Shown: positions 53,614-63,095, numbered from the stretch's first letter. The stretch is DNA of 64,000 nt from Candidatus Aalborgicola lynettensis (GCA_016719405.1 JADJZE010000021.1:124001-188000); one strand, 5' to 3'. Numbers and translations: made by a program. The notes: a model not told the origin generated them from the sequence alone.

Positions 53614-54510
53614 TTATTCTCCTTTACCGTCAGCTGCTGCAGCTGGCGCGGCGGCTTTGCGAACGCGCTTAACGGTGGGTTTATCGGCATCGGCACCGGA
53701 AGCCCCTGCGGGCTTGTCGCTGCCATCGGCGGGAGCCGCATTGCTGCCTTCGGGGCGACGGGCGCCGCGGGGTGCAGGGCGATCAGATCCGGGGCGGGCA
53801 CCGCCACGGTCATCACGGCGCGGACCGCGTGGACGACGCTCTTCTTCAGCGCGCGGCTCAACAGCGGCAGGCAGGTCATTACGACCCAGCGTATCGCCCT
53901 TGTAGACCCAAACCTTGACACCAATGATGCCGTAGGTGGTCTTGGCCTCGGAAGTACCGTAGTCGATGTCGGCGCGCAGTGTGTGCAATGGCACGCGACC
54001 TTCGCGGTACCACTCACAACGGGCGATTTCAATGCCGTTGAGACGACCGGACGACATGATCTTGATACCCAGGGCACCCAGACGCATGGCGTTTTGCATG
54101 GCACGCTTCATGGCACGGCGGAACATGATCCGCTTTTCCAATTGCTGCGTAATGCTGTCGGCAATCAGCTTGGCATCGATTTCAGGCTTGCGCACTTCTT
54201 CGATGTTCACGGCCACGGGCACGCCGAGCTGCTTGCCCAGGTCGCGCTTGAGGTTTTCGATGTCTTCGCCTTTTTTGCCGATCACTACGCCCGGACGCGC
54301 CGAGAAAATAGTGATACGGGCATTCTTGGCCGGACGCTCAATCAGAATACGCGAGACCGAAGCGTTTTTCAGCTTCTCTTTCAGGTATTCGCGAACCTTG
54401 ATGTCTTCTGCCAGCATGCCGGCAAAATCTTTATTGCTGGCATACCAGCGCGACGACCAGTTACGGCTGATTGCCAACCGAAAGCCGGTGGGGTGGATTT
54501 TTTGTCCCAT
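53614..54510 (-). CDS. rpsC: ribosomal protein S3
   Basis: 298 residues from MGQKIHPTGFRLAISRNWSS. KH domain with ARITIFSARPGVVIGKKGED and the C-terminal domain GRLNGIEIARCEWYREGRVP. Compared with E. coli (233) it has a C-terminal tail of about 65 residues rich in Arg, Pro, Asp and Ala, common in Burkholderiales. It helps unwind mRNA at the entry tunnel. Confidence 0.98.
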   Translation of the reverse strand: MGQKIHPTGFRLAISRNWSSRWYASNKDFAGMLAEDIKVREYLKEKLKNASVSRILIERPAKNARITIFSARPGVVIGKKGEDIENLKRDLGKQLGVPVAVNIEEVRKPEIDAKLIADSITQQLEKRIMFRRAMKRAMQNAMRLGALGIKIMSSGRLNGIEIARCEWYREGRVPLHTLRADIDYGTSEAKTTYGIIGVKVWVYKGDTLGRNDLPAAVEPRAEEERRPRGPRRDDRGGARPGSDRPAPRGARRPEGSNAAPADGSDKPAGASGADADKPTVKRVRKAAAPAAAADGKGE

Positions 54511-54526
54511 ATATTCCAGGCCTCTT

Positions 54527-54856
54527 TCAGTTACCAACCGTCACGTACACATGGCACGTGGGTTTACGTATTTGGTTGCCACGCCCTTTGGCGCGGGCCG
54601 TAAAGCGACGAAGCGAGGCACCTTGCTCGACGTAGATGGTTTTCACCTTCAGTTCGTCGATATCGGCACCATCGTTGTGCTCAGCGTTAGCGATCGCGGA
54701 CTCCAGAACCTTCTTGATGATCACGGCAGCTTTTTTCTGCGTGAATTGCAAGATGTTCAAGGCTTGGTCCACTTTCTTGCCGCGAATCAGATCCGCGACC
54801 AGACGACCTTTGTCCACAGACAAACGGACGCCACGAAGGGTTGCACGTGTTTCCAT
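54527..54856 (-). CDS. rplV: ribosomal protein L22
   Basis: 109 residues from METRATLRGVRLSVDKGRLV (ATG 54856; a TTG two codons earlier is unlikely). Lines the exit tunnel of the 50S subunit; conserved ARAKGRGNQIRKPTCHVYV hairpin tip and end. Confidence 0.97.
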   Translation of the reverse strand: METRATLRGVRLSVDKGRLVADLIRGKKVDQALNILQFTQKKAAVIIKKVLESAIANAEHNDGADIDELKVKTIYVEQGASLRRFTARAKGRGNQIRKPTCHVYVTVGN

Positions 54857-54865
54857 GGTCAATCC

Positions 54866-55144
54866 TTATTTCTTCTGGACTTTTTTGTCCGCAGCGTGGC
54901 CCTTGAAAGTACGGGTCAGAGCGAACTCCCCCAACTTGTGGCCAACCATTTGATCGGTGATATAGACCGGAACGTGCTGCTTGCCGTTGTGCACGGCGAT
55001 GGTCAAGCCGATGAATTCGGGCAAGATCATGGAGCGACGCGACCAGGTCTTAATCGGCTTCTTGTCTTTGGTAGCAACGGCTTTTTCCGTTTTTGCTACC
55101 AGGTGATGGTCAACAAATGGACCTTTTTTGAGAGAACGAGTCAT
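54866..55144 (-). CDS. rpsS: ribosomal protein S19
   Basis: 92 residues, MTRSLKKGPFVDHHLVAKTE with IKTWSRRSMILPEFIGLTIA and VGHKLGEFALTRTFKGHAAD. 30S head protein that forms a complex with S13. Normal length and position. Confidence 0.98.
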   Translation of the reverse strand: MTRSLKKGPFVDHHLVAKTEKAVATKDKKPIKTWSRRSMILPEFIGLTIAVHNGKQHVPVYITDQMVGHKLGEFALTRTFKGHAADKKVQKK

Positions 55145-55156
55145 TTAACCTTCCCC

Positions 55157-55981
55157 TTACTTCTTGCGACGCGACACGATCATGACCTGCGTGCGCTTGT
55201 TGTTACGGGTACGGTAACCCTTGGTCAGATTACCCCAAGGATCGACTGCATGACGGCCTTCTCCGGTCTTGCCTTCGCCACCACCGTGCGGGTGGTCGAC
55301 AGGGTTCATCACTACACCGCGAACGGTAGGACGAATACCCATCCAGCGTTTCACACCGGCTTTACCGAGTTGACGCAGGCTATGCTCTTCATTGGCAACT
55401 TGACCCAAGGTCGCGCGGCAATCGATGTGGACCTTGCGGACCTCACCAGAGCGCATACGAACCTGGGCGTACGTACCTTCGCGGGCCAGCAGGGTTGCAG
55501 AGGTACCGGCGGAGCGGATGATCTGGGCACCCTTGCCAACTTGCAATTCCACGCAATGGATGATGGAACCCACTGGGATGTTGCGAATAGGCAATGTATT
55601 ACCGACACGGATAGGCGCTTCGGAACCACTCATGATGGTCGCGCCGATTTCCAGTCCACGGGGAGCAATGATGTACTTGCGCTCGCCGTCTGCGTAACAC
55701 ACCAAAGCGATGTGGGCAGAACGGTTGGGGTCGTACTCAATGCGCTCAACCTTGGCAGGAATTGCGTCCTTGTTGCGAACAAAGTCAACCACGCGGTAGT
55801 GGTGCTTGTGTCCACCGCCTTTGTGGCGCGTCGTAATGTGGCCGTTGTTGTTACGACCGGCTTGCTGGAATTGCGGCTCCAGCAAGGCAGCGTGGGGCGC
55901 ACCTTTGTGCAGGTGGTCACGCGAAATCTTCACCACGCCACGACGGCCTGGGGAAGTTGGTTTCATTTTGATAACAGCCAT
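55157..55981 (-). CDS. rplB: ribosomal protein L2
   Basis: 274 residues, MAVIKMKPTSPGRRGVVKIS. Required for subunit joining and peptidyl transfer; conserved histidine region is in RGVVMNPVDHPHGGGEGKTG. Two bases after rplW. Confidence 0.98.
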   Translation of the reverse strand: MAVIKMKPTSPGRRGVVKISRDHLHKGAPHAALLEPQFQQAGRNNNGHITTRHKGGGHKHHYRVVDFVRNKDAIPAKVERIEYDPNRSAHIALVCYADGERKYIIAPRGLEIGATIMSGSEAPIRVGNTLPIRNIPVGSIIHCVELQVGKGAQIIRSAGTSATLLAREGTYAQVRMRSGEVRKVHIDCRATLGQVANEEHSLRQLGKAGVKRWMGIRPTVRGVVMNPVDHPHGGGEGKTGEGRHAVDPWGNLTKGYRTRNNKRTQVMIVSRRKK

Positions 55982-55983
55982 GA

Positions 55984-56319
55984 TTACGCAGCCTCCCCAC
56001 CGAGGTTCAGCTCTTGTCCTGCTTTGAGCATCACGTAGGCTTTGCGAACGTTGTCGCGGCGGCCATTGGATTTGCCAAAGCGCTTAGCCTTGCCTTTTGT
56101 GTTCACCACAGAGACGCCTTGCACCTCAACCTTGAACATCAATTCCACAGCGGCCTTGATTTCTGGCTTGGTAGCGTCTTGCAGCACCTTGAACGTCACA
56201 GCATTGGATTTTTCAGCCACCATGGTTGCCTTTTCAGACACGATGGGAGCGACCAGAACCTGCATCAAGCGACCTTCGTCGTACTTGACTTTCGACGTGT
56301 TATTCATGCGGGCGCTCAT
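55984..56319 (-). CDS. rplW: ribosomal protein L23
   Basis: 111 residues, MSARMNNTSKVKYDEGRLMQ. Docking site for trigger factor and SRP at the tunnel exit. GRRDNVRKAYVMLKAGQELN is typical. The start overlaps the rplD stop as ATGA; an internal ATG at residue 5 is an alternative. Confidence 0.97.
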   Translation of the reverse strand: MSARMNNTSKVKYDEGRLMQVLVAPIVSEKATMVAEKSNAVTFKVLQDATKPEIKAAVELMFKVEVQGVSVVNTKGKAKRFGKSNGRRDNVRKAYVMLKAGQELNLGGEAA

Positions 56320-56936
56320 GCAAACATCTCCTTGAGTTTGTCCATAGCAGCCTTGGTAACCAGCACCTTGCGGTAGTGCACCAGAGACACCGGATCGGCA
56401 TAACGGGGCTCAACCACCATGATGTTGACCAGATTGCGCGATGCCAAGTACAGGTTTTCGTCGACTTCGTCAGCGATCACCAGCACGGAATCGAGATTCA
56501 TGGCTTTGAACTTTGCAGCCAGAGCTTTGGTCTTGGGGGAGTCCACGGTCAAAGAATCAACCACCGCCAAGCGACCTTCACGGGCCAACTGCGACAGGAT
56601 GGAAGCCATACCAGCGCGGTACATCTTCTTGTTGATCTTCTGTGCGAAGTTTTCGTCAGGCATATTCGGGAAAATACGACCGCCTCCGCGCCACAGAGGC
56701 GAGGACGTCATACCAGCGCGAGCGCGACCGGTTCCCTTTTGCTTGAACGGCTTCTTAGTGGAGTGCTTGACCTGCTCACGGTCTTTCTGAGCGCGTGTGC
56801 CTTGACGGGCATTGGCCTGGAAAGCAACCACAACTTGGTGCACCAGATCTTCGTTGTATGCACGACCAAACACAGTCTCAGGAACTTCAAACTTTGAAGT
56901 GGCCTGCCCTTGATCATTCAGGAGTTCGAGCTGCAT
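56316..56936 (-). CDS. rplD: ribosomal protein L4
   Basis: 206 residues, MQLELLNDQGQATSKFEVPE with the tunnel loop KPFKQKGTGRARAGMTSSPL and GGGRIFPNMP. In E. coli L4 also represses its own operon through the S10 leader. Its ATG overlaps the rplC stop by one base (TGATG). Confidence 0.98.
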   Translation of the reverse strand: MQLELLNDQGQATSKFEVPETVFGRAYNEDLVHQVVVAFQANARQGTRAQKDREQVKHSTKKPFKQKGTGRARAGMTSSPLWRGGGRIFPNMPDENFAQKINKKMYRAGMASILSQLAREGRLAVVDSLTVDSPKTKALAAKFKAMNLDSVLVIADEVDENLYLASRNLVNIMVVEPRYADPVSLVHYRKVLVTKAAMDKLKEMFA

Positions 56937-57616
56937 CAGTTCGCTCCTTTCGCGGCTGCGGATTTTGCCTTGATAGCGGGACGCACGGTAACAAAACCAC
57001 CAGCGGATCCAGGGATTGCGCCCTTGATCAACAACAACTGGCGCGCTTCATCAATGCGGAAAATATCCAAATTCTGGGTTGTAACCAAGTCATCACCCAA
57101 ATGGCCCGTCATGCGTTTACCTGGAAACACACGACCTGGATCCTGCGCCATTCCGATAGAGCCAGGCACATTGTGGGAACGGCTGTTACCGTGCGATGCG
57201 CGCTGAGAACTCATGTGGTGACGCTTGATGGTACCGGCATAACCTTTACCGATCGTTGTACCTTGCACATCCACCTTTTGACCCACTGCAAACACATCTG
57301 CCACAGTGACAGTTGCGCCAGCTGCATATTTGGCAGCTGCATCAGCGGTTACACGGAATTCTTGAATGATTTCGCCAGCTTCCACACCCGCCTTGGCAAG
57401 GTGACCTGCAATTGGCTTGGTTACACGCGATGCTTTGCGCGAACCGAACGTCACCTGCAAGGCAACGTAGCCGTCATTCTCCTGGGTTTTGACCTGCGTC
57501 ACACGGTTGTTTGATACATCTACCACCGTAACAGGAACAGCGTCCCCGTCGTCGGTGAATAGGCGCATCATGCCAACTTTGCGACCCAGCAACCCTAAGT
57601 GATTGCTAAGACTCAT
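56936..57616 (-). CDS. rplC: ribosomal protein L3
   Basis: 226 residues from MSLSNHLGLLGRKVGMMRLF. It includes GTIKRHHMSSQRASHGNSRS and the glutamine-bearing loop QDPGRVFPGKRMTGHLGDD, methylated in many bacteria. It is preceded by its own likely promoter and a leader hairpin. Confidence 0.98.
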   Translation of the reverse strand: MSLSNHLGLLGRKVGMMRLFTDDGDAVPVTVVDVSNNRVTQVKTQENDGYVALQVTFGSRKASRVTKPIAGHLAKAGVEAGEIIQEFRVTADAAAKYAAGATVTVADVFAVGQKVDVQGTTIGKGYAGTIKRHHMSSQRASHGNSRSHNVPGSIGMAQDPGRVFPGKRMTGHLGDDLVTTQNLDIFRIDEARQLLLIKGAIPGSAGGFVTVRPAIKAKSAAAKGAN

Positions 57617-57630
57617 TGTTTTCTCCGTAA

Positions 57631-57677
57631 CTCTCACCGTTGCAACTTCAATTGGCTACAACGTTTTTGCGTGAGAG
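57631..57677 (-). promoter_or_regulatory. leader hairpin before rplC
   Basis: CTCTCAC and GTGAGAG arms (57671-57677 and 57631-57637) enclose an inner GTTG/CAAC pair in the untranslated leader, 15 bases before the rplC start. It could be an autoregulatory or translation-control structure. Confidence 0.45.
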
Positions 57678-57730
57678 ACTGTTAATAAAACTCCGATGGA
57701 AACACTTGTGTGCCAACAGCGGAGCCGACG

Positions 57731-57759
57731 AGTATAACGCGGGGCCGCAAACTCCGCAA
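57731..57759 (-). promoter_or_regulatory. sigma-70 promoter in front of rplC
   Basis: TTGCGG (57759-57754) and TATACT (57736-57731) with a 17-base spacer on the minus strand. Transcription would start near 57724, leaving a leader of about 108 bases. Confidence 0.6.
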
Positions 57760-57823
57760 GCCCCGTCGCTTTACTCATTTTTTGCCGCCTCGCCTCTTTC
57801 GAAATGGAAACGGCGAATTTGCT

Positions 57824-58138
57824 CTATTGCAACTTGATTTCGACATCCACACCTGCGGGCAGGTCGAGCTTCATCAACGCATCAACCGTTTTATCGGTTG
57901 GATCCACGATGTCCATCAGACGCTGGTGCGTACGAATTTCAAATTGATCCCGACTTGCCTTGTTCACGTGCGGTGAACGCAGGATGTCAAAGCGCTTCAT
58001 GCGTGTTGGCAAAGGCACGGGGCCCTTGACCAGCGCGCCAGTGCGCTTGGCGGTATCCACAATTTCAGCTGCGGATTGATCGATGAGTTTGTAATCAAAC
58101 GCTTTCAGGCGAATACGGATTTTTTGCTTGGTAGCCAT
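57824..58138 (-). CDS. rpsJ: ribosomal protein S10
   Basis: 104 residues, MATKQKIRIRLKAFDYKLID with GPVPLPTRMKRFDILRSPHV. 30S head protein and NusB partner in antitermination. It follows tuf and is separated from rplC by 207 bases holding a promoter and leader. Confidence 0.97.
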   Translation of the reverse strand: MATKQKIRIRLKAFDYKLIDQSAAEIVDTAKRTGALVKGPVPLPTRMKRFDILRSPHVNKASRDQFEIRTHQRLMDIVDPTDKTVDALMKLDLPAGVDVEIKLQ

Positions 58139-58161
58139 TTTGGTTCCTTTATTTATTCAGT

Positions 58162-58200
58162 TGGGGTCAGAGCACATTGCTGCACAAGTGGTCTGACCCA
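58162..58200. repeat. GGGGTCAG...CTGACCC hairpin between tuf and rpsJ
   Basis: TGGGGTCAGA and TCTGACCCA arms around a 20-base loop. A close relative lies on the other side of tuf at 59523-59564. Confidence 0.65.
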
Positions 58201-58212
58201 CAAACCAATCGG

Positions 58213-59402
58213 TTAAGCAATGATCTTGGCAACCACACCCGCACCCACGGTACGACCGCCTTCGCGGATCGCGAAGCGCAGACCTTCTTCCATGGCGATC
58301 GGGTTGATCAGCTTCACCGTGATCGACACGTTGTCACCCGGCATCACCATCTCTTTGCCTTCGGGCAACTCGATCGCTCCGGTCACATCCGTGGTACGGA
58401 AGTAGAACTGGGGACGGTAGTTGTTGAAGAAAGGCGTGTGACGGCCACCTTCATCTTTGGACAAAACGTAGATTTCGCCTGTGAAGTGGGTGTGGGGCTT
58501 GATGGAGCCGGGCTTGCACAGCACTTGGCCGCGCTGCACGTCTTCACGCTTGGTGCCGCGCAACAGGATACCGACGTTGTCGCCAGCTTGACCTTGGTCC
58601 AGCAACTTGCGGAACATTTCCACACCGGTACAGGTGGTTTTTGGGTGTCTGCAATACCGACGATTTCGATTTCTTCGCCGACCTTGATGATTCCGCGCTC
58701 CACACGGCCGGTCACCACGGTACCGCGACCAGAGATGGAGAACACGTCTTCCACGGGCATCAGGAACGCACCGTCAACAGCACGTTCTGGCAGAGGGATA
58801 TACGTGTCCAATGCGTCGGCCAGTTTCATGATGGCTTCTTCGCCCAGCGGACCCTTGTCACCTTCCATGGCGAGCTTGGCGGAGCCGTGGATGATGGGGG
58901 TCTTGTCACCTGGGAAGTCGTACTTGTCCAGGAGTTCGCGCACTTCCATTTCAACCAGTTCCAACAACTCAGCATCGTCCACCATGTCGCACTTGTTCAG
59001 GAACACGATGATGTAAGGCACGCCCACCTGGCGAGCCAGCAGGATGTGCTCACGGGTCTGGGGCATGGGACCATCCGCTGCGGAGCAAACCAGAATAGCG
59101 CCGTCCATTTGGGCAGCACCGGTGATCATGTTCTTCACATAGTCGGCGTGTCCAGGGCAATCCACGTGGGCGTAGTGGCGGTTGGCGGTTTCGTATTCAA
59201 CGTGGGCGGTGTTGATGGTAATGCCGCGTGCTTTTTCTTCAGGTGCAGCGTCGATCTGGTCGTAGGCTTTTGCCTGGCCACCAAATTTGGATGCCAGCAC
59301 TGTTGTGATAGCAGCGGTCAGCGTAGTTTTGCCATGGTCAACGTGACCAATGGTGCCCACATTGACGTGGGGCTTGGTACGCGTGAATTTTTCTTTTCCC
59401 AT
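58213..59402 (-). CDS. tuf: elongation factor Tu, frameshifted as sequenced
   Basis: EF-Tu delivers aminoacyl-tRNA to the ribosome. The N-terminal GTPase domain is intact: GHVDHGKTTLTAAIT, the switch region ARGITINTAHVEYE, DCPGHADYVKN and NKCDMVDD. After EIEIVGIADTQK, at about codon 255, the frame changes. The rest, GVEMFRKLLDQGQAGDNVGI to AGVVAKIIA, is in another frame. Adding one T to the T5 run at 58638-58642 (A5 in the gene) restores a normal 396-residue protein. For a protein this conserved, a sequencing error is the likeliest cause. Confidence 0.95.
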
Positions 59403-59522
59403 TTTTCAATTCTCCAAAGAGCTAATTTCCGTGTAGTGGTTTTACGTCTGCACGGTGTTGCTGGTTCGCCCCGCACGGAAAACAGGGCGGCACACCGTCG
59501 CAGACAAGGTATCTTTAAACTA

Positions 59523-59564
59523 GTTGGGGTCAGGGCGCATCGCTTCGCGAGTGGTCTGACCCCA
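59523..59564. repeat. TTGGGGTCAG...CTGACCCCAA hairpin between fusA and tuf
   Basis: Perfect 10-base arms with an inner CGC-TTCG-type fold. Sister copy of the hairpin at 58162. A half copy (TTGGGGTCTGA) occurs upstream of fusA at 61690. Confidence 0.7.
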
Positions 59565-59569
59565 ATATC

Positions 59570-61672
59570 TCACTTTGCCCTTGCAGCCATGATGGCTTCC
59601 GACACATTACGCGGGGCTTCCGCGTAGTGCTTGAATTCCATCGTGTAGGTGGCACGCCCCTGCGACATGGAGCGCAGGGTGGTGGAGTAGCCAAACATTT
59701 CGGACAGAGGAACTTCGGCCTTGATCGCCTTGCCGCCACCGACCATGTCGTCCATACCCTGCACCATGCCGCGGCGCGAGGACAAGTCGCCCATCACGTT
59801 ACCTGCATAGTCTTCCGGCGTTTCCACTTCCACCGCCATCATGGGCTCCAAAATCACGGGACCAGCCTTGCGACAACCTTCTTTGAAACCAAAGATGGCA
59901 GCCATCTTGAACGCGTTTTCGTTTGAGTCCACGTCGTGGTACGAACCGAAAGTCAGCGTCACCTTGACATCCACCACCGGATAACCGGCCAAAACACCTT
60001 GATTCAGTGCCTCAATGACGCCCTTTTCCACCGCAGGGATGAATTCGCGCGGCACCACGCCGCCCTTGATCGCGTCGACGAACTGGAAGCCCTTCCCAGC
60101 TTCGTTGGGTTCGACCGTGAAAACCACGTGACCATACTGGCCCTTACCACCGGACTGGCGCACAAACTTGCCTTCGACGTCAACCACTTGCTTGCGAATC
60201 GTTTCGCGGTAGGCCACTTGGGGCTTGCCCACATTGGCTTCCACGCCGAATTCGCGCTTCATGCGGTCCACAATGATTTCCAGATGCAACTCGCCCTGAC
60301 CACCAATAATGGTCTGACCCGATTCTTCGTCGGTCTGCACACGGAAGGAAGGATCTTCGGCAGCCAGACGGCTCAGGGCAATACCCATTTTTTCTTGATC
60401 GGCCTTGGTTTTGGGCTCCACGGCCTGACGAATCACCGAATCCGGGAACACCATGCGCTCCAACGTGATCACAGCCGCCGGATCACACAGGGTTTCACCG
60501 GTGGTCACGTCTTTCAGGCCGACGCAAGCGGCAATGTCGCCCGCACGGATTTCATCGACTTCCTGGCGGTTGTTGGCGTGCATCTGCACGATACGACCGA
60601 TGCGCTCTTTCTTGCCGCGCACCGCGTTGTAAACCGTATCGCCCTTCTTCAGAACGCCGGAGTACACACGCACAAACGTCAACTGACCCACAAACGGGTC
60701 GGTCATCAATTTGAACGCCAATGCTGCAAACTTCTCGTCGTCATCCGCTTTGCGAATGACTTCTTTTTCATCTTCGTCAAATCCCTTGATAGCTTTCACG
60801 TCCAAAGGAGAAGGCATGAGCTCAATCACCGCATCCAGCATGCGCTGCACACCCTTGTTCTTGAACGCAGTGCCGCACAACATGGGCTGGATTTCGCCAG
60901 CAATGGTGCGCGCACGCAAACCAGCGGTGATCTCTTCTTCGGTCAAATCACCTTCTTCCAGGTACTTGTTCATCAACTCTTCAGAGGCTTCCGCAGCAGC
61001 TTCCACCATTTTTTCACGCCATTCCTTGGCCAGTGCCAGCAAGTCTGCGGGAATTTCTTCGAAGTTGAACTTCATGCCCTGGGACGCTTCATCCCAGATG
61101 ATGGCCTTCATCTTGCGCAGATCAACCACTCCGGTGAAATTTTCTTCAGCACCGATAGGGATCACGATGGGTACAGGGCTTGCCTTCAGGCGCAGTTTCA
61201 TCTGCTCCACGACCTTGAAGAAGTTGGCTCCAGTACGGTCCATCTTGTTCACAAAGGCCAGACGTGGCACCTTGTACTTGTTCGCCTGACGCCAAACAGT
61301 CTCCGACTGCGGCTGCACGCCGCCCACTGCACAGTAGACCATGCAGGCCCCGTCCAGCACGCGCATGGAACGCTCCACCTCAATCGTGAAGTCCACGTGT
61401 CCGGGCGTGTCAATGATGTTGATGCGGTGCTCGGGAAAGGATGTGTCCATGCCTTTCCAAAAACAAGTGGTCGCAGCCGAGGTAATGGTGATACCACGCT
61501 CCTGCTCTTGCTCCATCCAGTCCATGGTAGCCGCGCCATCATGCACTTCACCGATTTTATGGTTCACACCGGTATAGAAAAGAATACGTTCGGTCGTGGT
61601 AGTTTTACCAGCGTCGATGTGCGCCGAAATACCGATATTGCGGTAGCGCTCAATGGGGGTTGTGCGAGCCAT
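59570..61672 (-). CDS. fusA: elongation factor G
   Basis: 700 residues. GTPase that drives translocation. G1 is AHIDAGKTTTTERIL, the switch is EQERGITITSAATTCFWKG, G3 IIDTPGHVDF and G4 FVNKMDRTGANFF. Later domains include YSGVLKKGDTVYN and the domain IV tip SGGKGQYGHVVFTVEP. Full length, typical str-operon position between rpsG and tuf. Confidence 0.98.
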   Translation of the reverse strand: MARTTPIERYRNIGISAHIDAGKTTTTERILFYTGVNHKIGEVHDGAATMDWMEQEQERGITITSAATTCFWKGMDTSFPEHRINIIDTPGHVDFTIEVERSMRVLDGACMVYCAVGGVQPQSETVWRQANKYKVPRLAFVNKMDRTGANFFKVVEQMKLRLKASPVPIVIPIGAEENFTGVVDLRKMKAIIWDEASQGMKFNFEEIPADLLALAKEWREKMVEAAAEASEELMNKYLEEGDLTEEEITAGLRARTIAGEIQPMLCGTAFKNKGVQRMLDAVIELMPSPLDVKAIKGFDEDEKEVIRKADDDEKFAALAFKLMTDPFVGQLTFVRVYSGVLKKGDTVYNAVRGKKERIGRIVQMHANNRQEVDEIRAGDIAACVGLKDVTTGETLCDPAAVITLERMVFPDSVIRQAVEPKTKADQEKMGIALSRLAAEDPSFRVQTDEESGQTIIGGQGELHLEIIVDRMKREFGVEANVGKPQVAYRETIRKQVVDVEGKFVRQSGGKGQYGHVVFTVEPNEAGKGFQFVDAIKGGVVPREFIPAVEKGVIEALNQGVLAGYPVVDVKVTLTFGSYHDVDSNENAFKMAAIFGFKEGCRKAGPVILEPMMAVEVETPEDYAGNVMGDLSSRRGMVQGMDDMVGGGKAIKAEVPLSEMFGYSTTLRSMSQGRATYTMEFKHYAEAPRNVSEAIMAARAK

Positions 61673-61709
61673 GATAGGTTCCTAAAAAATTGGGGTCTGA
61701 ACGCAAAAG

Positions 61710-61743
61710 CCGCGTCACCCGAAACAACTCCGGCATGACGCGG
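61710..61743. other. hairpin in the rpsG-fusA gap
   Basis: CCGCGTCA and TGACGCGG arms (61710-61717 and 61736-61743) around an 18-base loop. No T run, so more likely an mRNA processing or regulatory hairpin than a terminator. Confidence 0.45.
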
Positions 61744-61838
61744 CGGCGTGAGAAAACTTCAGGCCCGATGCAAACTTGCAGACAGTGCTATTCGCACGAC
61801 AAGAATTTGCAGCAATACATGAAGTCTTCGCAGCCGCT

Positions 61839-62312
61839 TTAGAAGCGGAAGTGAGAGAAAGCCTTATTGGCCTCCGCCATGCGATGCACTTCGTCGCGCT
61901 TTTTCATGGCACCGCCGCGGCCTTCGGTAGCCTCCAGCAACTCATTGGCCAGACGCAATGCCATGGACTTCTCGCCGCGCTTGCGGGCGGCTTCCTTGAT
62001 CCAGCGCATCGACAACGCCAGACGGCGGACAGGACGCACTTCGACTGGCACCTGGTAATTGGCGCCACCCACGCGGCGGGATTTCACCTCCACCATGGGT
62101 TTGACGTTGTTGATGGCGACCGTAAAAGCCTCCACCGGATCTTTGCCGGGATGCTTTTTCTCGATTTGCTCCAAGGCACCGTAAATGATGCGCTCTGCAA
62201 CTGCTTTTTTGCCGCCTTCCATGATCACGTTCATGAATTTGGACAGCTCTACATTGCCGAACTTAGGATCCGGCAGGATTTCACGTTTAGGGACTTCGCG
62301 ACGACGTGGCAT
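61839..62312 (-). CDS. rpsG: ribosomal protein S7
   Basis: 157 residues, MPRRREVPKREILPDPKFGN, with KFMNVIMEGGKKAVAERIIY and GGANYQVPVEVRPVRRLALS. Assembles the 30S head and represses the str operon in E. coli. Normal length. Confidence 0.98.
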   Translation of the reverse strand: MPRRREVPKREILPDPKFGNVELSKFMNVIMEGGKKAVAERIIYGALEQIEKKHPGKDPVEAFTVAINNVKPMVEVKSRRVGGANYQVPVEVRPVRRLALSMRWIKEAARKRGEKSMALRLANELLEATEGRGGAMKKRDEVHRMAEANKAFSHFRF

Positions 62313-62500
62313 ATTTCACCTCTTAATTGCTTCAGTTGGCATCTTTTCAGACACCGCGAAAGTCATTTCGAACTTTCACTTACTCGACCCACACCAACAA
62401 TTTAGTGCTTCGGGTCACTTCGCTGCATCACCGCGCCACGCGGGAAACAGCACCGACTAACTTTTAAACCAGGGCGCTTGGGCCTTTGGTTCAGGTCAAT

Positions 62501-62878
62501 TTACTTGGCCTTGGGTTTCTTCGCACCGTACTTGGAACGCGACTGCTTGCGATCTTTCACGCCTTGCAAGTCCAGCGAACCGCGAACGATGTGGTAACGC
62601 ACACCGGGCAAATCCTTGACACGACCGCCACGAACCAGCACCACGCTGTGTTCCTGCAGGTTGTGGCCTTCGCCGCCGATGTAAGAAATAACCTCAAAAC
62701 CGTTGGTCAAGCGCACTTTGGCAACTTTACGCAAAGCGGAATTGGGCTTTTTAGGTGTTGTGGTGTACACGCGGGTGCAGACACCTCGGCGTTGCGGAGA
62801 GTTCTGCATCGCAGGGCTCTTCGACTTGATCGTCTCGACCTCACGGCCTTGACGCACGAGCTGGTTGATGGTTGGCAC
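62501..62878 (-). CDS. rpsL: ribosomal protein S12
   Basis: 125 residues, [20 protein letters not shown], decoding-centre protein of the 30S subunit. [20 protein letters not shown] has the wild-type lysine at the position where streptomycin resistance arises (PKKPNS), and [17 protein letters not shown] is normal. First gene of the str operon. Confidence 0.98.
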
Positions 62879-62939
62879 TTAAGCCTCCTAATGAAAAAAC
62901 GTCCCTAAACGTTTGAAATGAACGGAAAGCGTGAATCCC

Positions 62940-62992
62940 TTCGGAATTTCCGAAAAGCCCTCGAATATACCAGAACCGCCATGTATCTACAA
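62940..62992 (-). promoter_or_regulatory. promoter and leader palindrome of the str operon
   Basis: TTGTAG (62992-62987), 17-base spacer, TATATT (62969-62964) on the minus strand; a perfect palindrome TTCGGAATTTCCGAA lies at 62940-62954 just inside the transcript. AGGAGG-type ribosome binding site precedes rpsL. Confidence 0.55.
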
Positions 62993-63095
62993 TGGGCGGC
63001 CTTGCCCAACGAGGTATGCGCCTGAACGGCGCATGTCGGCAATCGGCGCACTTGGCCTGGGCCGCGCCTTCGCAGCATTCGAACTTGACGAGTTT

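Noticed and set aside
59936..61738. Plus-strand open frame opposite fusA (600 codons)
   Set aside because: Antisense shadow of fusA; composition and lack of domains show it is not a gene. The same holds for frames opposite rplB-rpsC (53966-56038) and tkt (31184-32695).
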